DNA of 64,000 bases from an uncultured Lachnospiraceae bacterium (GCA_944380605.1 CALWIA010000001.1:54663-118662); one strand, 5' to 3'; positions 16,994 through 26,164 are shown, numbered from the stretch's first letter. Program-made: numbers and translations. Notes: generated by a model from the sequence alone, not told the origin.

Positions 16994-17021
16994 TTGTTTT
17001 TTTCGGCCCGGAAGGTATAAT
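16994..17021 (+). promoter_or_regulatory. Promoter of the amidohydrolase gene
   Basis: TTGTTT (16994-16999), a 16-base spacer and TATAAT (17016-17021) lie 32 bases before the start codon, divergent from the rpsF promoter. Confidence 0.6.
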
Positions 17022-17053
17022 GAAAAACAAAAGAATATGACAGGAGGGATTCT

Positions 17054-18226
17054 ATGACTACCTTATTTAAACATGCCGCCGTGGCGGATGTAGCCGCCGG
17101 CTCGGTGCTGGAAGATGGCTGCGTCCTGGTTTCCGATGGCGTCATCCAGGAAGTAGGCCGTACCATCGCGGCGCCGGCAGACTGCCAGACCGTGGATCTG
17201 ACCGGAAAGACCATGCTGCCGGGCCTGTTCAACTGCCACGTCCATATGTGCTCAGAAGCCGGCACCGGCGTACGCCGGGAGCGCAGCGACGCCGCCATCA
17301 CCATCCGCGCCCTGCAGAATCTGAAGACCCTGCTCCGCTCCGGAGTCACCTACATCCGCGACGCCGGCGCGCCCCGCCACATCGACGCGGTGATCCGCCA
17401 GGCAGCGCAGGCCGGCGAGATCCTGGCGCCTCAGATGCAGACTTCCGGCCGGTGCATCTGCATGACCGGCGGACACGGCTGGCGGGACGGCAGGGAAGCC
17501 GACGGTCCCGACGAGTGCCGCAAAGCCGCCAGAGAACAGTTAAAAACCGGCGCTTCCTGGATCAAAGTCATGGCCACCGGCGGCGTTATGACCCCCGGCG
17601 TGGAGCCCGGCTCCCCCCAGCTGACGGAGGAAGAGCTGCGGGCCGCCGTAGAAGAAGCCCACAAAGCCGGAGCGAAAGCCTTTACCCACGCCCAGGGCAT
17701 GGAAGGCATCAAAAACGCCCTGCGGGCCGGCGTGGACTCCATTGAACACGGCTTCTTCATGGACGACTGGTGCTTCCAGTACATGAAAGAGCACCAGGTG
17801 TACTTTGTGCCCACCCTGGCGGCGCCTTACTGGATCCAAAAAAACGGCACCGCGGCGGGCATCCCCGAATACGCGGTGCGCAAAGTTGAAAAAACCATAG
17901 AAGCCCACAAGGATACTTTCCGCCGGGCTCTGGCCGCCGGCGTGCCCATGGCTGTGGGAACCGACGCCGGCACCCCCTTCAACGCCTATGACCAGACCGC
18001 CTTCGAAGCGGTTCTCATGGTGGAAAACGGCATGACGCCGGCACAGGCGGTGCGCTGCGCCACCCTTTCTTCCGCGCAGCTGCTGGGCGTTTCTGACACC
18101 CACGGCACCATCGAGCCGGGCAAAACCGCAAACTTCGCCATTTTCGACACCAACCCGCTGGAGGATATCCATGCCCTTCTGCACTGTTCCATGACGGTTC
18201 TGCGGGGAGAAATTCTCCGGTTCTGA
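17054..18226 (+). CDS. Metal-dependent amidohydrolase (imidazolonepropionase/prolidase-like)
   Basis: This 390-residue cytoplasmic hydrolase belongs to the amidohydrolase superfamily. The TIM-barrel metal ligands are visible: His62 and His64 (CHVH), Lys171 (WIKVMATGG, the probable carboxylated lysine), His212 (FTHAQG), His232 (IEHGFF) and Asp304 (GTDAGTP). An N- and C-terminal beta-sandwich flanks the barrel. Close family members cleave Xaa-Pro dipeptides, cyclic imides or imidazolonepropionate; the histidine pathway genes are absent, so the substrate is open. AGGAGG precedes the ATG by seven bases, and the gene has its own promoter. Confidence 0.88.
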   Translation: MTTLFKHAAVADVAAGSVLEDGCVLVSDGVIQEVGRTIAAPADCQTVDLTGKTMLPGLFNCHVHMCSEAGTGVRRERSDAAITIRALQNLKTLLRSGVTYIRDAGAPRHIDAVIRQAAQAGEILAPQMQTSGRCICMTGGHGWRDGREADGPDECRKAAREQLKTGASWIKVMATGGVMTPGVEPGSPQLTEEELRAAVEEAHKAGAKAFTHAQGMEGIKNALRAGVDSIEHGFFMDDWCFQYMKEHQVYFVPTLAAPYWIQKNGTAAGIPEYAVRKVEKTIEAHKDTFRRALAAGVPMAVGTDAGTPFNAYDQTAFEAVLMVENGMTPAQAVRCATLSSAQLLGVSDTHGTIEPGKTANFAIFDTNPLEDIHALLHCSMTVLRGEILRF

Positions 18227-18239
18227 TCCACCGGAACGG

Positions 18240-18806
18240 TCAGAATCCAACCGCGATGCCTACCACCGCGGAAATGCCGATGCACAGCAGAGTATGCAGC
18301 TTGAACTTCCGCATGCAGACAAAAATAATCACCGCGTATGCGATAGAAGGAAGATCCAGGATGTCTGTGAGGTTTCCGGTGGCCTCATAGACATCCAGAT
18401 TCAGAAGCGCCAGCTTGGCCACGCCCAGTCCGGCGGCGGCAATCAGTCCGGTGGACGCCGGCCGCAGCCCCTGAAAGATCCCCTGTACCACCGGAGAATC
18501 TTTGAACCGGTCCAGGAATTTGGAAATCAGGATGATGACAATGATGGACGGGCAGGCCAGCGCCAGCGTCGCCATGATGCCGCCAATGACTCCCTCGGTG
18601 ATGTATCCGGCGTAGGTAGCCATATTGATTCCAATAGCGCCGGGCGTGGATTCGGAAATGGCGATCAGGTTCAGAATGTCCTGTTCCGTAAACCATCCGG
18701 TCTTCTCCGACATCTCATACAGAAACGGCAGGGTGGCCAGGCCGCCGCCCACGGCAAACAGCCCGGTTTTGAAAAATTCTATGCACAGCTGAATCAACGT
18801 CATCAT
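18240..18806 (-). CDS. Chromate transporter-family protein, second half-size subunit
   Basis: The about 188-residue membrane protein is one CHR domain (PF02417 type): FKTGLFAVGGGLATLPFL, then the ISESTPGAIGINMATYAGY motif and four to five further hydrophobic stretches. Half-size CHR proteins work in pairs and have been linked to chromate export or sulfate-type anion transport. The start is placed at the ATG whose first bases overlap the stop of the upstream partner (ATGATG), with GGGAGG before it; the second ATG is equally possible. The open frame further upstream lies inside the partner gene and is not coding. Confidence 0.85.
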   Translation of the reverse strand: MMTLIQLCIEFFKTGLFAVGGGLATLPFLYEMSEKTGWFTEQDILNLIAISESTPGAIGINMATYAGYITEGVIGGIMATLALACPSIIVIILISKFLDRFKDSPVVQGIFQGLRPASTGLIAAAGLGVAKLALLNLDVYEATGNLTDILDLPSIAYAVIIFVCMRKFKLHTLLCIGISAVVGIAVGF

Positions 18807-19345
18807 TTCTTTTTCCCTCCCGTCAGATAGATCACATAGCCGCATACGCCGGCTCCGATCACCAGCCAGACGGTGGAAATCGGCGAAAACAGGGACAGCA
18901 GCAAAATCACGGCAAAAATTACCACAGAAACCGCATTTACCACAGATTTCTTGCCCAGCCGCAGCACCGCGTCCAGAATCAGCGCGCATACGCAGATCCG
19001 GATGCCGGAAAAGGCACGGGACACCACGGTCAGCTCCGCGAAGTTCTGCATAAACGCCGCGATCAGCGTGATAATCACAATGGACGGGAACAAAAAGCCC
19101 AGAGAGGCGAGGATGCCTCCCGACAGCCCCTTCCGCTTATATCCCACAAAGGTCGCCGTATTGATGGCGATGATGCCCGGCGTGCACTGCCCAATGGCAT
19201 AGTAGTCCATGACCTCTTCTTCCGTGGCCCATCCCCGTTTGTCCACCACCTCCCGCTGCAGCATAGGCAGCATGGCGTAGCCGCCGCCGAAGGTGCCCAC
19301 GCCGATCTGGGCAAAGACCCAGAAAAGCTCCATCAGTTCTTTCAT
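18803..19345 (-). CDS. Chromate transporter-family protein, first half-size subunit
   Basis: The 180-residue membrane protein carries the first CHR domain: FAQIGVGTFGGGYAMLPMLQREVV, then YYAIGQCTPGIIAINTATFVGY, and helices to about residue 175. It overlaps its partner gene by four bases. The pair lies at the end of a sugar-catabolic operon, 21 bases after the PfkB kinase gene. This is not a usual place for metal resistance and suggests a different anion as substrate. Confidence 0.87.
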   Translation of the reverse strand: MKELMELFWVFAQIGVGTFGGGYAMLPMLQREVVDKRGWATEEEVMDYYAIGQCTPGIIAINTATFVGYKRKGLSGGILASLGFLFPSIVIITLIAAFMQNFAELTVVSRAFSGIRICVCALILDAVLRLGKKSVVNAVSVVIFAVILLLSLFSPISTVWLVIGAGVCGYVIYLTGGKKK

Positions 19346-19366
19346 AAATCTTCCATTCCTTTCCGC

Positions 19367-20278
19367 TTACGCATTCCGCAGATGCTTCAGCAGTTCTTCC
19401 TCCGTCGGAAACCGGGTCAGACAGCCCACCGCCTGTACGCAGTAGCCGCCGGTGACATTGCCCAGCCGGATGCAGTCCTCCGGACAGTAGTCGTGATACA
19501 GTCCGTACATGAAACCGGCCATAAACGCGTCTCCGGCTCCCGTAGCGTCCACCGCCTTCACATCCGACAGCGGTTTTAAAATTTTTTCTCCGTTTCCGTT
19601 TCGGTAATAACAGCCCCGTTTCCCCAGCTTGATGATTACGTCTGAAAAATAACGGCCCAGCACCTCTGCCGCCTCCGGAACCGACCGGGCGCCGGTGATT
19701 TTCAGCGCTTCCCGTTCGTTGGGCGTGTAGTAATCCGCCAGTTCCAGAAATTCCCGGTAAGACTCCAGCGACAGGCCGTCCTCCCAGCCGGTATCCATGG
19801 TCAGAATGCTGCCTTCCCGTTTCAGCTGCCGGTAAATATCCGCCATCTCCGGATCGCCTCCCGCCATAAACATCTTGACCACCTTGGCTCCGGAAGAACA
19901 CCGGTAAATCTCTTCTTTCTCCCGCTTTGTCAGTTCCACCGGACCGGCGTAGGTCAGGAAGGTCCGGTCCTCCGGCGTAATGGCCACCGAAGTGATGTTT
20001 AACGGCATGCCTTCCCCCCGGTACAGGTTCCGGTACTCCATTCCCATCTCTTCCAGGATCCCCCGGATATGCATGGAAAACAGATCCTTGCCAAGAAACG
20101 TCTGGAAATGCACCGGAACGTGCAGGCGGGAAAGGTTGACCATGATCGCCGGGGCGCCTCCCCCCAGCTGAATGTCAAATCCTCCGGAGTACACCTCTTC
20201 TCCCTCCGAAGGCAGCCGTTCCACCTGGCTGTACAGCAGATCGCAATTTATAATACCGGCTCCCGCAGCGAATCCCAT
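19367..20278 (-). CDS. PfkB-family carbohydrate kinase
   Basis: This 303-residue ribokinase-fold enzyme phosphorylates a sugar with ATP. The glycine-rich substrate lid (FDIQLGGGAPAIMVNLSRL) is near residues 34-50 and the ATP/anion-hole signature DATGAGDAF lies at 244-252, with Asp250 as the catalytic base. The ATG at 20278 is chosen because it follows the stop of the GH4 gene by one base with GGTGGGG just upstream; an upstream ATG at 20296 lies inside the GH4 gene. The operon context suggests it acts on the monosaccharide released by the GH4 enzyme. Confidence 0.87.
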   Translation of the reverse strand: MGFAAGAGIINCDLLYSQVERLPSEGEEVYSGGFDIQLGGGAPAIMVNLSRLHVPVHFQTFLGKDLFSMHIRGILEEMGMEYRNLYRGEGMPLNITSVAITPEDRTFLTYAGPVELTKREKEEIYRCSSGAKVVKMFMAGGDPEMADIYRQLKREGSILTMDTGWEDGLSLESYREFLELADYYTPNEREALKITGARSVPEAAEVLGRYFSDVIIKLGKRGCYYRNGNGEKILKPLSDVKAVDATGAGDAFMAGFMYGLYHDYCPEDCIRLGNVTGGYCVQAVGCLTRFPTEEELLKHLRNA

Positions 20279-20279
20279 A

Positions 20280-21644
20280 TCATCCCCACCCTTCAATATA
20301 GTCCCGGTTCGATTCCAGATACGCGTCTGTCAGAGCCTCTGCCAGAGACCAGGAATTCACCAGCGGATGGACAAACAGGCAGCGCACCGCGGCCTCCCGG
20401 CTTCTGGTCCGGATGGCTTCCGACGCGTACCGCTCATACAGCTTCACCCTCCGGCACAGTTCCATGGGGATTTCCGCCGTCCGGGTCATTTTGTGAGGCA
20501 CGCAGCCTTCCCGGGAAATATGGCAGGTCACTTCCACCACGTCGTCGTCCCGCAGGCCCGGAACCGCGCCCTGGTTGGGCACGCACAGGATCATATCCAC
20601 CGGTTTTCCCGTCTGCATGGCGCGGATGTACTGCAGCGCCACGCCGGCGTATCCGCCTTCGTCCTTTTCATAGATGTCAAAGTGGAATTTTTCCTTCCGC
20701 GCGATGCCCGTCTCATTCTTCATATACATATCCGACCGGTATCCGTGCCAGTGCTCATAGATCTTCAGGCAGCGGTCAAAATCCTTTTCCATATCCAGGC
20801 CGGACAGTTCCTCGATCATGTTCCGGTTCACGTCCCGGATCAGCTCGCCCCGGGTCCGGTCCGCTTTCAGGATATGCTCCACCGCCTGTTCCCGGTAAAA
20901 GAAATAGTACAGGTATTCATTGAGAATACAGCCCATTTCTTTGGTCAGTTCTTTGGAGAAGAAACGCATGTCCGTATCCGTGTAGATGCGGTCGTCGTTC
21001 ATCAGCGTGTCCAGCATCTCGGTTTCGCCGAAGCGGATGCTGGGGAAGAAGGACAGGTGATTCAGGCCGTAGCATTCCGCGGACACCGTCTCCGGATCCA
21101 CGCCGTACAGGTGCGCGAAACTGCGCAGCAGGCCGCTGGGCGCGTCGCAGATGCCGTAGGTAAAATCATACCCCATGTCCCGCAGCGTCTGGGAAACCAC
21201 GCCGGCAGGGTTGGTAAAGTTGAACACCTTCACCCCCGGCGCTCCATACTGCCGGATCAGCTCACAGTAACGGGCCAGCGCCGGAACCGACCGCATGGCA
21301 AAGGAGAAGCCGGCGGCGCCTGTGGTTTCCTGTCCCAGAACGCCGTGGGCCAGAGCAATCCGCTCATCGTCCACCCGCTTTTCATCTTCTCCCACACGTA
21401 TGGTGGTAATCACATAGGCCGCGTCCCGCACCGCTTCCACCGGATCCGACGTCAGGCAGAAGTTTACCTCCGGATGCAGGCGCTTTGCCGTCTGTCTGGC
21501 CATCTCGCCGAAAATACGGAGCTTGGTTTCATTATTGTCCATAAATACAATTTCGTTAATCCCCAGTTCCCCGGCCTGCTGCACCAGACTTCTGGCCAGA
21601 AATATGGAACGGACTCCGCCGCCGCCGATTACTGTGAGTTTCAT
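20280..21644 (-). CDS. Glycoside hydrolase family 4 enzyme
   Basis: GH4 enzymes need NAD+ and a divalent metal and cleave glycosides by a redox-elimination route. The 454 residues have the N-terminal nucleotide fold (KLTVIGGGGVRS), GQETTGAAGFSFAMR, NFTNPAGVVSQT, the class-defining tetrapeptide Cys166-Asp-Ala-Pro (GICDAPSG) and GLNHLSFF. CDAP is closest to the CDMP of phospho-alpha-glucosidases, but the operon uses an ABC importer and no PTS, so an unphosphorylated alpha-glycoside or uronide is more likely. It lies between the TIM-barrel hydrolase and the PfkB kinase, one base before the latter. Confidence 0.88.
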   Translation of the reverse strand: MKLTVIGGGGVRSIFLARSLVQQAGELGINEIVFMDNNETKLRIFGEMARQTAKRLHPEVNFCLTSDPVEAVRDAAYVITTIRVGEDEKRVDDERIALAHGVLGQETTGAAGFSFAMRSVPALARYCELIRQYGAPGVKVFNFTNPAGVVSQTLRDMGYDFTYGICDAPSGLLRSFAHLYGVDPETVSAECYGLNHLSFFPSIRFGETEMLDTLMNDDRIYTDTDMRFFSKELTKEMGCILNEYLYYFFYREQAVEHILKADRTRGELIRDVNRNMIEELSGLDMEKDFDRCLKIYEHWHGYRSDMYMKNETGIARKEKFHFDIYEKDEGGYAGVALQYIRAMQTGKPVDMILCVPNQGAVPGLRDDDVVEVTCHISREGCVPHKMTRTAEIPMELCRRVKLYERYASEAIRTRSREAAVRCLFVHPLVNSWSLAEALTDAYLESNRDYIEGWG

Positions 21645-21674
21645 CGCTTACCCTCCTCTTTTTATGCCGCAGAC

Positions 21675-22757
21675 TCAGCTTCCAAACACACGCTCCATCT
21701 GTCTTACGATTTCCTTCGCTTCTTCCTGCTGCCGGTCTCTGGTTCGGTTTACATAATCCTTCGCCATGGCCAGAGCCAGATCTTTCTTTACAGGAACCGG
21801 CGTCTCCCCTGCCCAGCGCAGGAAATTGCCGCTGTATATGGCGTCCAGCGTTTCCTCGGGAAGCGCCAGGCCGTGAAGCGGATTGTCATTGAACAGGCAG
21901 TATTCCTGTTCCAGAAAACCCTTCATTTCCTGGATTTTCTGAATGCCGCTCTTTAATTCTTCTTCGCTGGAGGATTCCTCGTTTCCTCCGTAGTTGTCTG
22001 TGCCGAACAGGATCCGGTTCTGATACTTGATGAAAAACTCCCGGGCCCGCTGGTGGCAGATAGAGAAATTGAAGTACATCTCCGAACCCGGCGTAATATC
22101 CAGCAGAATTTTGGGATGCCGTTCCATAAAGTCTTCCAGCCGGTCCAGATCGTCCGACAAAAAGTAAAAATGGGGAATGGTCAGGTTCAGATCCGGGAAT
22201 TTCTGCAGCAGCTTTTCCGTTTCCTCGTAGAAGAACTGGTATCCCGGCGTTTCTTTCCCGTAAAACCATCCAAAGTCATACATCCGCTTGGGCATCCGGT
22301 TGATATCCCAGAATTCTTTGGGATCGCCGATGTGGAACATCACCGGCACATTCTGTTCCTGCAGGTATGCCCAGAACGCGTCAAAATTCTCGTGATAATA
22401 GGGAATCGTCCACTCTTTCCGGTACAGCGGCTTATTCAGGATCTTAATGCCGTCAAACCCGGCCTCCAGCAGGGCTTTTGCCTGCTCCGCCCAGTCCCAG
22501 GGCTCCCACTGCTTTTCCGGTTCCGGATAAATCACGCCGCCAAACGCGTAGATTTTTCCCGGCGCCGCCGCTTTCGCCAGCAGCGACAGCGGGTTGCGCA
22601 GCAGCATCTTCTCCTTCCAGAGAAGAATGTTGTGCACGCAGACCGCGTCCAGCTGCGCGCAGCGGATATACCGCAGCAGGTCATTGAGATTTTCGTATAC
22701 TGTGTCTTTTGCCGTTCTGGACAGGTGATAATGTCCGTCAATCAGCCGTCTCGCCAT
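21675..22757 (-). CDS. Amidohydrolase-type TIM-barrel metal-dependent hydrolase
   Basis: The 360-residue protein begins with the metal motif IDGHYHLSR (His9, His11) of the amidohydrolase_2 family, which also holds lactonases and decarboxylases. Later barrel motifs include VPVMFHIGDP and LNLTIPHFYF, and FGTDNYGGNE, with a barrel-end Asp, is at the expected place. In the operon, between permease and glycosidase genes, it may hydrolyse a sugar lactone or acyl group before or after import. GGAGGACAAAC precedes the ATG. Confidence 0.75.
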   Translation of the reverse strand: MARRLIDGHYHLSRTAKDTVYENLNDLLRYIRCAQLDAVCVHNILLWKEKMLLRNPLSLLAKAAAPGKIYAFGGVIYPEPEKQWEPWDWAEQAKALLEAGFDGIKILNKPLYRKEWTIPYYHENFDAFWAYLQEQNVPVMFHIGDPKEFWDINRMPKRMYDFGWFYGKETPGYQFFYEETEKLLQKFPDLNLTIPHFYFLSDDLDRLEDFMERHPKILLDITPGSEMYFNFSICHQRAREFFIKYQNRILFGTDNYGGNEESSSEEELKSGIQKIQEMKGFLEQEYCLFNDNPLHGLALPEETLDAIYSGNFLRWAGETPVPVKKDLALAMAKDYVNRTRDRQQEEAKEIVRQMERVFGS

Positions 22758-22769
22758 GTGTTTGTCCTC

Positions 22770-23618
22770 CTATCCTTTGATTCCTGTAGACGCTACGCCT
22801 TCAATAAATTGTTTCTGTCCTGCCGCGAATACCAGAACGCAGGGAATGGTAACCATGACGCTGGCCGCCATCAGAAGGTTGTTCTTGGTATCATAGGCGC
22901 CCTTGATGGTCGCCACCGCCACCGCCAGCACCCGGTATTCTTCCGTATTGGTAATGATTAGCGGCCACATCAGGTCGTTCCAGGTGGAGTTGAAGGCAAA
23001 AATCGCCAGCGTCACCAGGCCGCCCTTGGCCAGAGGAAGCATGATCCGGGAGTAGATGCCCCAGTAGCCGCAGCCGTCAATTCTGGCTGCTTCTTCCAGT
23101 TCCGCCGGAATCCCCATGAAAAACTGCCGAAGCAGAAAGGTTCCGAAAATGCTGGGTACCAGAGGCAGAATCAGCCCCGTATAGGTATCTGACAGATGCA
23201 GGTTGTAGATCAGCAGATACCGGGCAATAATGGTCATCTGTCCGGGAACCATAAGCACCGCCATGAGGAACAGAAACAGCTGGCTGCGGAACTTGAAATC
23301 GATTCTGGCAAACGCGTATCCGGCCAGAGAGCAGACAAACAGCTGTCCCGCGATGACGCCCACCACCATAATCAGGGAGTTCTTGTAGTACAGCAGAAAA
23401 TTCATGGTGGTCAGCACGTATTCAAAGTTTTCCAGCGTCCACGTTTTCGGAAACCACACAATGGGGATCTGCACCGTCTCCGCGTAGGTCTTAAAAGCCG
23501 TCAGCACCATCCACAAAAACGGCAGGATCATGACAATCAAGCCCAAAAACAGAACCGCGAATGACACAATCTGGATGCCCTGTATCTTTGTTTTTCCTCT
23601 TCTTTTTTTATCAGTCAT
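22770..23618 (-). CDS. ABC sugar transporter permease, MalG/UgpE type
   Basis: The 282-residue integral membrane protein has six hydrophobic segments and the EAA loop (ELEEAARIDGCGYWGIYSRIMLPLAKGG) that contacts the ATPase. It pairs with the permease encoded just upstream (8-base overlap) to import an oligosaccharide or glycoside. No ATPase gene lies in the operon. In Bacillota such importers often share a multipurpose MsmK-type ATPase encoded elsewhere. Confidence 0.93.
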   Translation of the reverse strand: MTDKKRRGKTKIQGIQIVSFAVLFLGLIVMILPFLWMVLTAFKTYAETVQIPIVWFPKTWTLENFEYVLTTMNFLLYYKNSLIMVVGVIAGQLFVCSLAGYAFARIDFKFRSQLFLFLMAVLMVPGQMTIIARYLLIYNLHLSDTYTGLILPLVPSIFGTFLLRQFFMGIPAELEEAARIDGCGYWGIYSRIMLPLAKGGLVTLAIFAFNSTWNDLMWPLIITNTEEYRVLAVAVATIKGAYDTKNNLLMAASVMVTIPCVLVFAAGQKQFIEGVASTGIKG

Positions 23619-24513
23619 AGTGCACCCACTTCCTTTCTCCCCAGAACTGTACCAGCGTCACCGCCAGGATAATCACAAAGAGGATCACCGCCTCTGCCGA
23701 CGCGTATCCCATCCGGGAGTGGACGAAGGCTTTCTGGTAAATTCCGTACACCATGGTTCTGGCCGCGTTTTCCATAGGGCCGAAAGAGGAGTTGATAAAA
23801 ATGTAGATCAGGTCGAACACCTTCAGGCTGTTCATGAACTCCATGATAATCACGAAGAACAGGCTGGGCGTAATCAGCGGCACCGTGATCTTGCGGAAGC
23901 ACTGGAACGAACTGGCTCCCTCCATCTTTGCCGCCTCATAGTACATCCCCGGCACATTCTGCAGTCCCGCCAGCAGGATAACCATATCATACCCGATTCC
24001 CTGCCAGATTGCCACCAGAATAATCGCCGGGAAGAACCACTTCGGATCCGCCATCCAGTAAGGTCCCTGGATGCCGAAAACCGCCAGAATGGCGTTGACA
24101 ATGCCGTACTGGGAATTGAACAGATACCTCCACACCAGGCCAATGGCCACCGTCATGGTAATGGACGGCAGAAAATAGATGACCCGGAATAAACCGCGGA
24201 ACGGAATCTTCTGATTCAGAAAGTAAGCCAGAATCAGGGAAATCGCAACGCCAATGGGAACCTTGAACACCGTATAGATCAGGGAGTTTTTCAGTTCCTT
24301 CCAGGTCGTTTCATCCGCAAAAAGTTCTTTAAAGTTTTCCAGTCCGATAAAGGAGCCGGCTCCGCTCAGCTGCCAGTCCGTCAGCGACATATAAAAGGCA
24401 AAGAAAATCGGGCCTACCGAAAAAATCAGCATCAGGATCAGCAGCGGAGAAACAAACAAATATCCCCAGAAATTATCTGTATGGTAAAATACCTTCTTCC
24501 GCTTCGATTCCAT
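23611..24513 (-). CDS. ABC sugar transporter permease, MalF/UgpA type
   Basis: The 300-residue permease has six predicted membrane segments, starting near FWGYLFVSPLLILMLIFSVGP. The EAA motif is at about 205-235 (YYEAAKMEGASSFQCFRKITVPLITPS). It forms the heterodimeric channel with the MalG-type partner. A hairpin separates it from the binding-protein gene upstream. Confidence 0.93.
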   Translation of the reverse strand: MESKRKKVFYHTDNFWGYLFVSPLLILMLIFSVGPIFFAFYMSLTDWQLSGAGSFIGLENFKELFADETTWKELKNSLIYTVFKVPIGVAISLILAYFLNQKIPFRGLFRVIYFLPSITMTVAIGLVWRYLFNSQYGIVNAILAVFGIQGPYWMADPKWFFPAIILVAIWQGIGYDMVILLAGLQNVPGMYYEAAKMEGASSFQCFRKITVPLITPSLFFVIIMEFMNSLKVFDLIYIFINSSFGPMENAARTMVYGIYQKAFVHSRMGYASAEAVILFVIILAVTLVQFWGERKWVHYD

Positions 24514-24538
24514 TTCTATACCTCACCTCTCATAACAA

Positions 24539-24565
24539 GCGGGAAGCGCGCAAAGCGCTCCCCGC
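24539..24565 (-). other. Intra-operon hairpin between binding-protein and permease genes
   Basis: GCGGGAAGCGCG and GCGCTCCCCGC pair around a CAAA loop right after the binding-protein stop codon, without a proper T-run. Such hairpins commonly protect the 5' message so that binding protein is made in excess over permease. Confidence 0.6.
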
Positions 24566-24577
24566 CTTCTGCCGCGT

Positions 24578-25909
24578 TTACTGAGTCAATGCTGTACACT
24601 GATCGGAATAACCCTGTACAATCTCCTGGATGCCGGCCCGGTCCAGACCAGTGGTCAGATAGACCTCGCCAATACAGGAGTTAAAGTATCCCTGAAATTC
24701 CGAATTATATCCTACCGAATACAGAATGGGAACCAGCTTATAATTTTCCAGCGTCGTCTGAATGGCGCCTACATCGATTCCAAGGCCCTCTTCATAAACA
24801 TCAAAGCAGTCCAGATGCGCCGTCAGACCAGCCGATGACAGAGTCGTCATTCCCTCCTGGGAAGCCGCATACTTCAAGAAACTTTGCACTTCTTCTTCAT
24901 GCTGGGTTCCGGAATATCCGGCCATGCTGCAGACGCTGAAGGAACATGCTTTCTCAGCGCCCTGAGGCAGCGTAGAAACACCTATGTTTTCTGCTCCAAT
25001 CGCCTCTGCATGCGTTACAATGGTCGGCGGAGCTCCGAATACCATGGCCGCCTGTCCGGACGAAAAGTAGGTATCACCCTGGATTTCCGTCATCTGCGCG
25101 CCGGTGGGTGTACTGCCATCGGTATACATCAGATCATACACAAAGGACCAGCCATCCATAGCTGTTTCATCCGCAAACTGCGGGACATCATTGTTGTAGT
25201 CGAAAGGAATATTTCCCGCGGAAACCAGCCATTCATACAAAGAACCCTGCGCGGAATCCGTACGGAAGCAGTATCCATACTGACTTCCATCGTCTTTGGT
25301 CAACGCAGCAGCAGCAGTCCGGAAATCATCCCAGGTCCAGTCTTCCGTCGGATACTCCAGGCCCGCTTCATCAAACATGGCCTTGTTGTAGATCAGCACA
25401 TTGGGATCCAGCAAAAACGGCACGCCGTAATAACTGCCGTCGTCTCCCTTCAGCAGATCCGTCGCCGTCTGTGAATACTTGTCCAGTTCCATCACGTCGT
25501 CGTTCAACGGCAGCATATAACCCGCCGGCAGATACTCGATCAGGTGAGCCAGGTTGACCCAGAAAATATCCGGCGCGTCGTCTCCCGTCGCCAGCATAGT
25601 CTCCAGCTTGGTCCAGTAATCCGCCCAGGGCAGCTGGGTCGGCTCAATGGTGATCCCCTCGTTCTGCGCCTCGTAGTCCGCGATCAGCTGCTCGATCTCT
25701 TCTTTAAATAATATGTCCCAGTAGTACAGACTCAGCGTAACCCCTTCTCCCGACGTCTCTTCCGCCGCAGGTTCCTCCTGCTGCGCTTCCGTCTGCGCTC
25801 CGGTCCCTGCCGCCGTGGTTTCCTCTGTCTCCGCCGATGAACATGCGCTCAGCGCGGCCGCCATACCGGCCGCCAGCATAAACCCCAACCATTTTTTCTT
25901 CTGCTTCAT
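24578..25909 (-). CDS. ABC transporter sugar-binding lipoprotein
   Basis: The 443-residue extracellular solute-binding protein (family 1) starts with a lipoprotein signal (KKKWLGFMLAAG, lipobox LSAC with Cys22) and a low-complexity Thr/Glu/Ala linker. The mature part has GVTLSLYYWDILFKEEIEQL and IFWVNLAHLIEYLPAG, typical of oligosaccharide binders. It is the first gene of the sugar operon, with its own promoter in the repeat-rich gap. The ligand is unknown. Confidence 0.93.
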   Translation of the reverse strand: MKQKKKWLGFMLAAGMAAALSACSSAETEETTAAGTGAQTEAQQEEPAAEETSGEGVTLSLYYWDILFKEEIEQLIADYEAQNEGITIEPTQLPWADYWTKLETMLATGDDAPDIFWVNLAHLIEYLPAGYMLPLNDDVMELDKYSQTATDLLKGDDGSYYGVPFLLDPNVLIYNKAMFDEAGLEYPTEDWTWDDFRTAAAALTKDDGSQYGYCFRTDSAQGSLYEWLVSAGNIPFDYNNDVPQFADETAMDGWSFVYDLMYTDGSTPTGAQMTEIQGDTYFSSGQAAMVFGAPPTIVTHAEAIGAENIGVSTLPQGAEKACSFSVCSMAGYSGTQHEEEVQSFLKYAASQEGMTTLSSAGLTAHLDCFDVYEEGLGIDVGAIQTTLENYKLVPILYSVGYNSEFQGYFNSCIGEVYLTTGLDRAGIQEIVQGYSDQCTALTQ

Positions 25910-26026
25910 TTCTTTCTCCCTTCTGCCGCCGGCGCCTGCGGCAAAATCACCCCTTTTTGCGGCGCGCGCCTTCGCCGTCTTTGTTTCTCCTTTGTTTCAT
26001 TTTGTTTCACGTTTTCTTGTATGAAC

Positions 26027-26055
26027 ATTGTAGCATGTATCATCTTTTGTTTCAA
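26027..26055 (-). promoter_or_regulatory. Promoter of the sugar ABC operon
   Basis: On the minus strand TTGAAA (26050-26055), 17 bases, and TACAAT (26027-26032). A TTTGTTTCA box (26046-26054) covers the -35 region, and three more lie between the start of transcription and the first gene. Confidence 0.75.
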
Positions 26056-26135
26056 GTCTTTTTTGTAGTTTTGACCAACTTTTTTCGCATCTATGTTAAT
26101 TTTTTGTCATTTTTCACACTTGTTTCGCATTCTGA

Positions 26136-26164
26136 TTGACTTTGTTTCACTATTATACTATAAT
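26136..26164 (+). promoter_or_regulatory. Promoter of the LacI-family gene
   Basis: TTGACT (26136-26141), 17 bases, and a perfect TATAAT (26159-26164). A TTTGTTTCA box occupies the spacer. Confidence 0.8.

Noticed and set aside
20172..21956. Open frame of 594 codons on the plus strand opposite the GH4 and kinase genes.
   Set aside because: No ribosome site and no family resemblance; antisense to conserved GH4 and PfkB motifs.
25930..26000. A 17-codon frame (MKQRRNKDGEG...) in the leader of the sugar operon as a possible leader peptide.
   Set aside because: It only reads through the TTTGTTTCA boxes in reverse, and no terminator or attenuator follows it.
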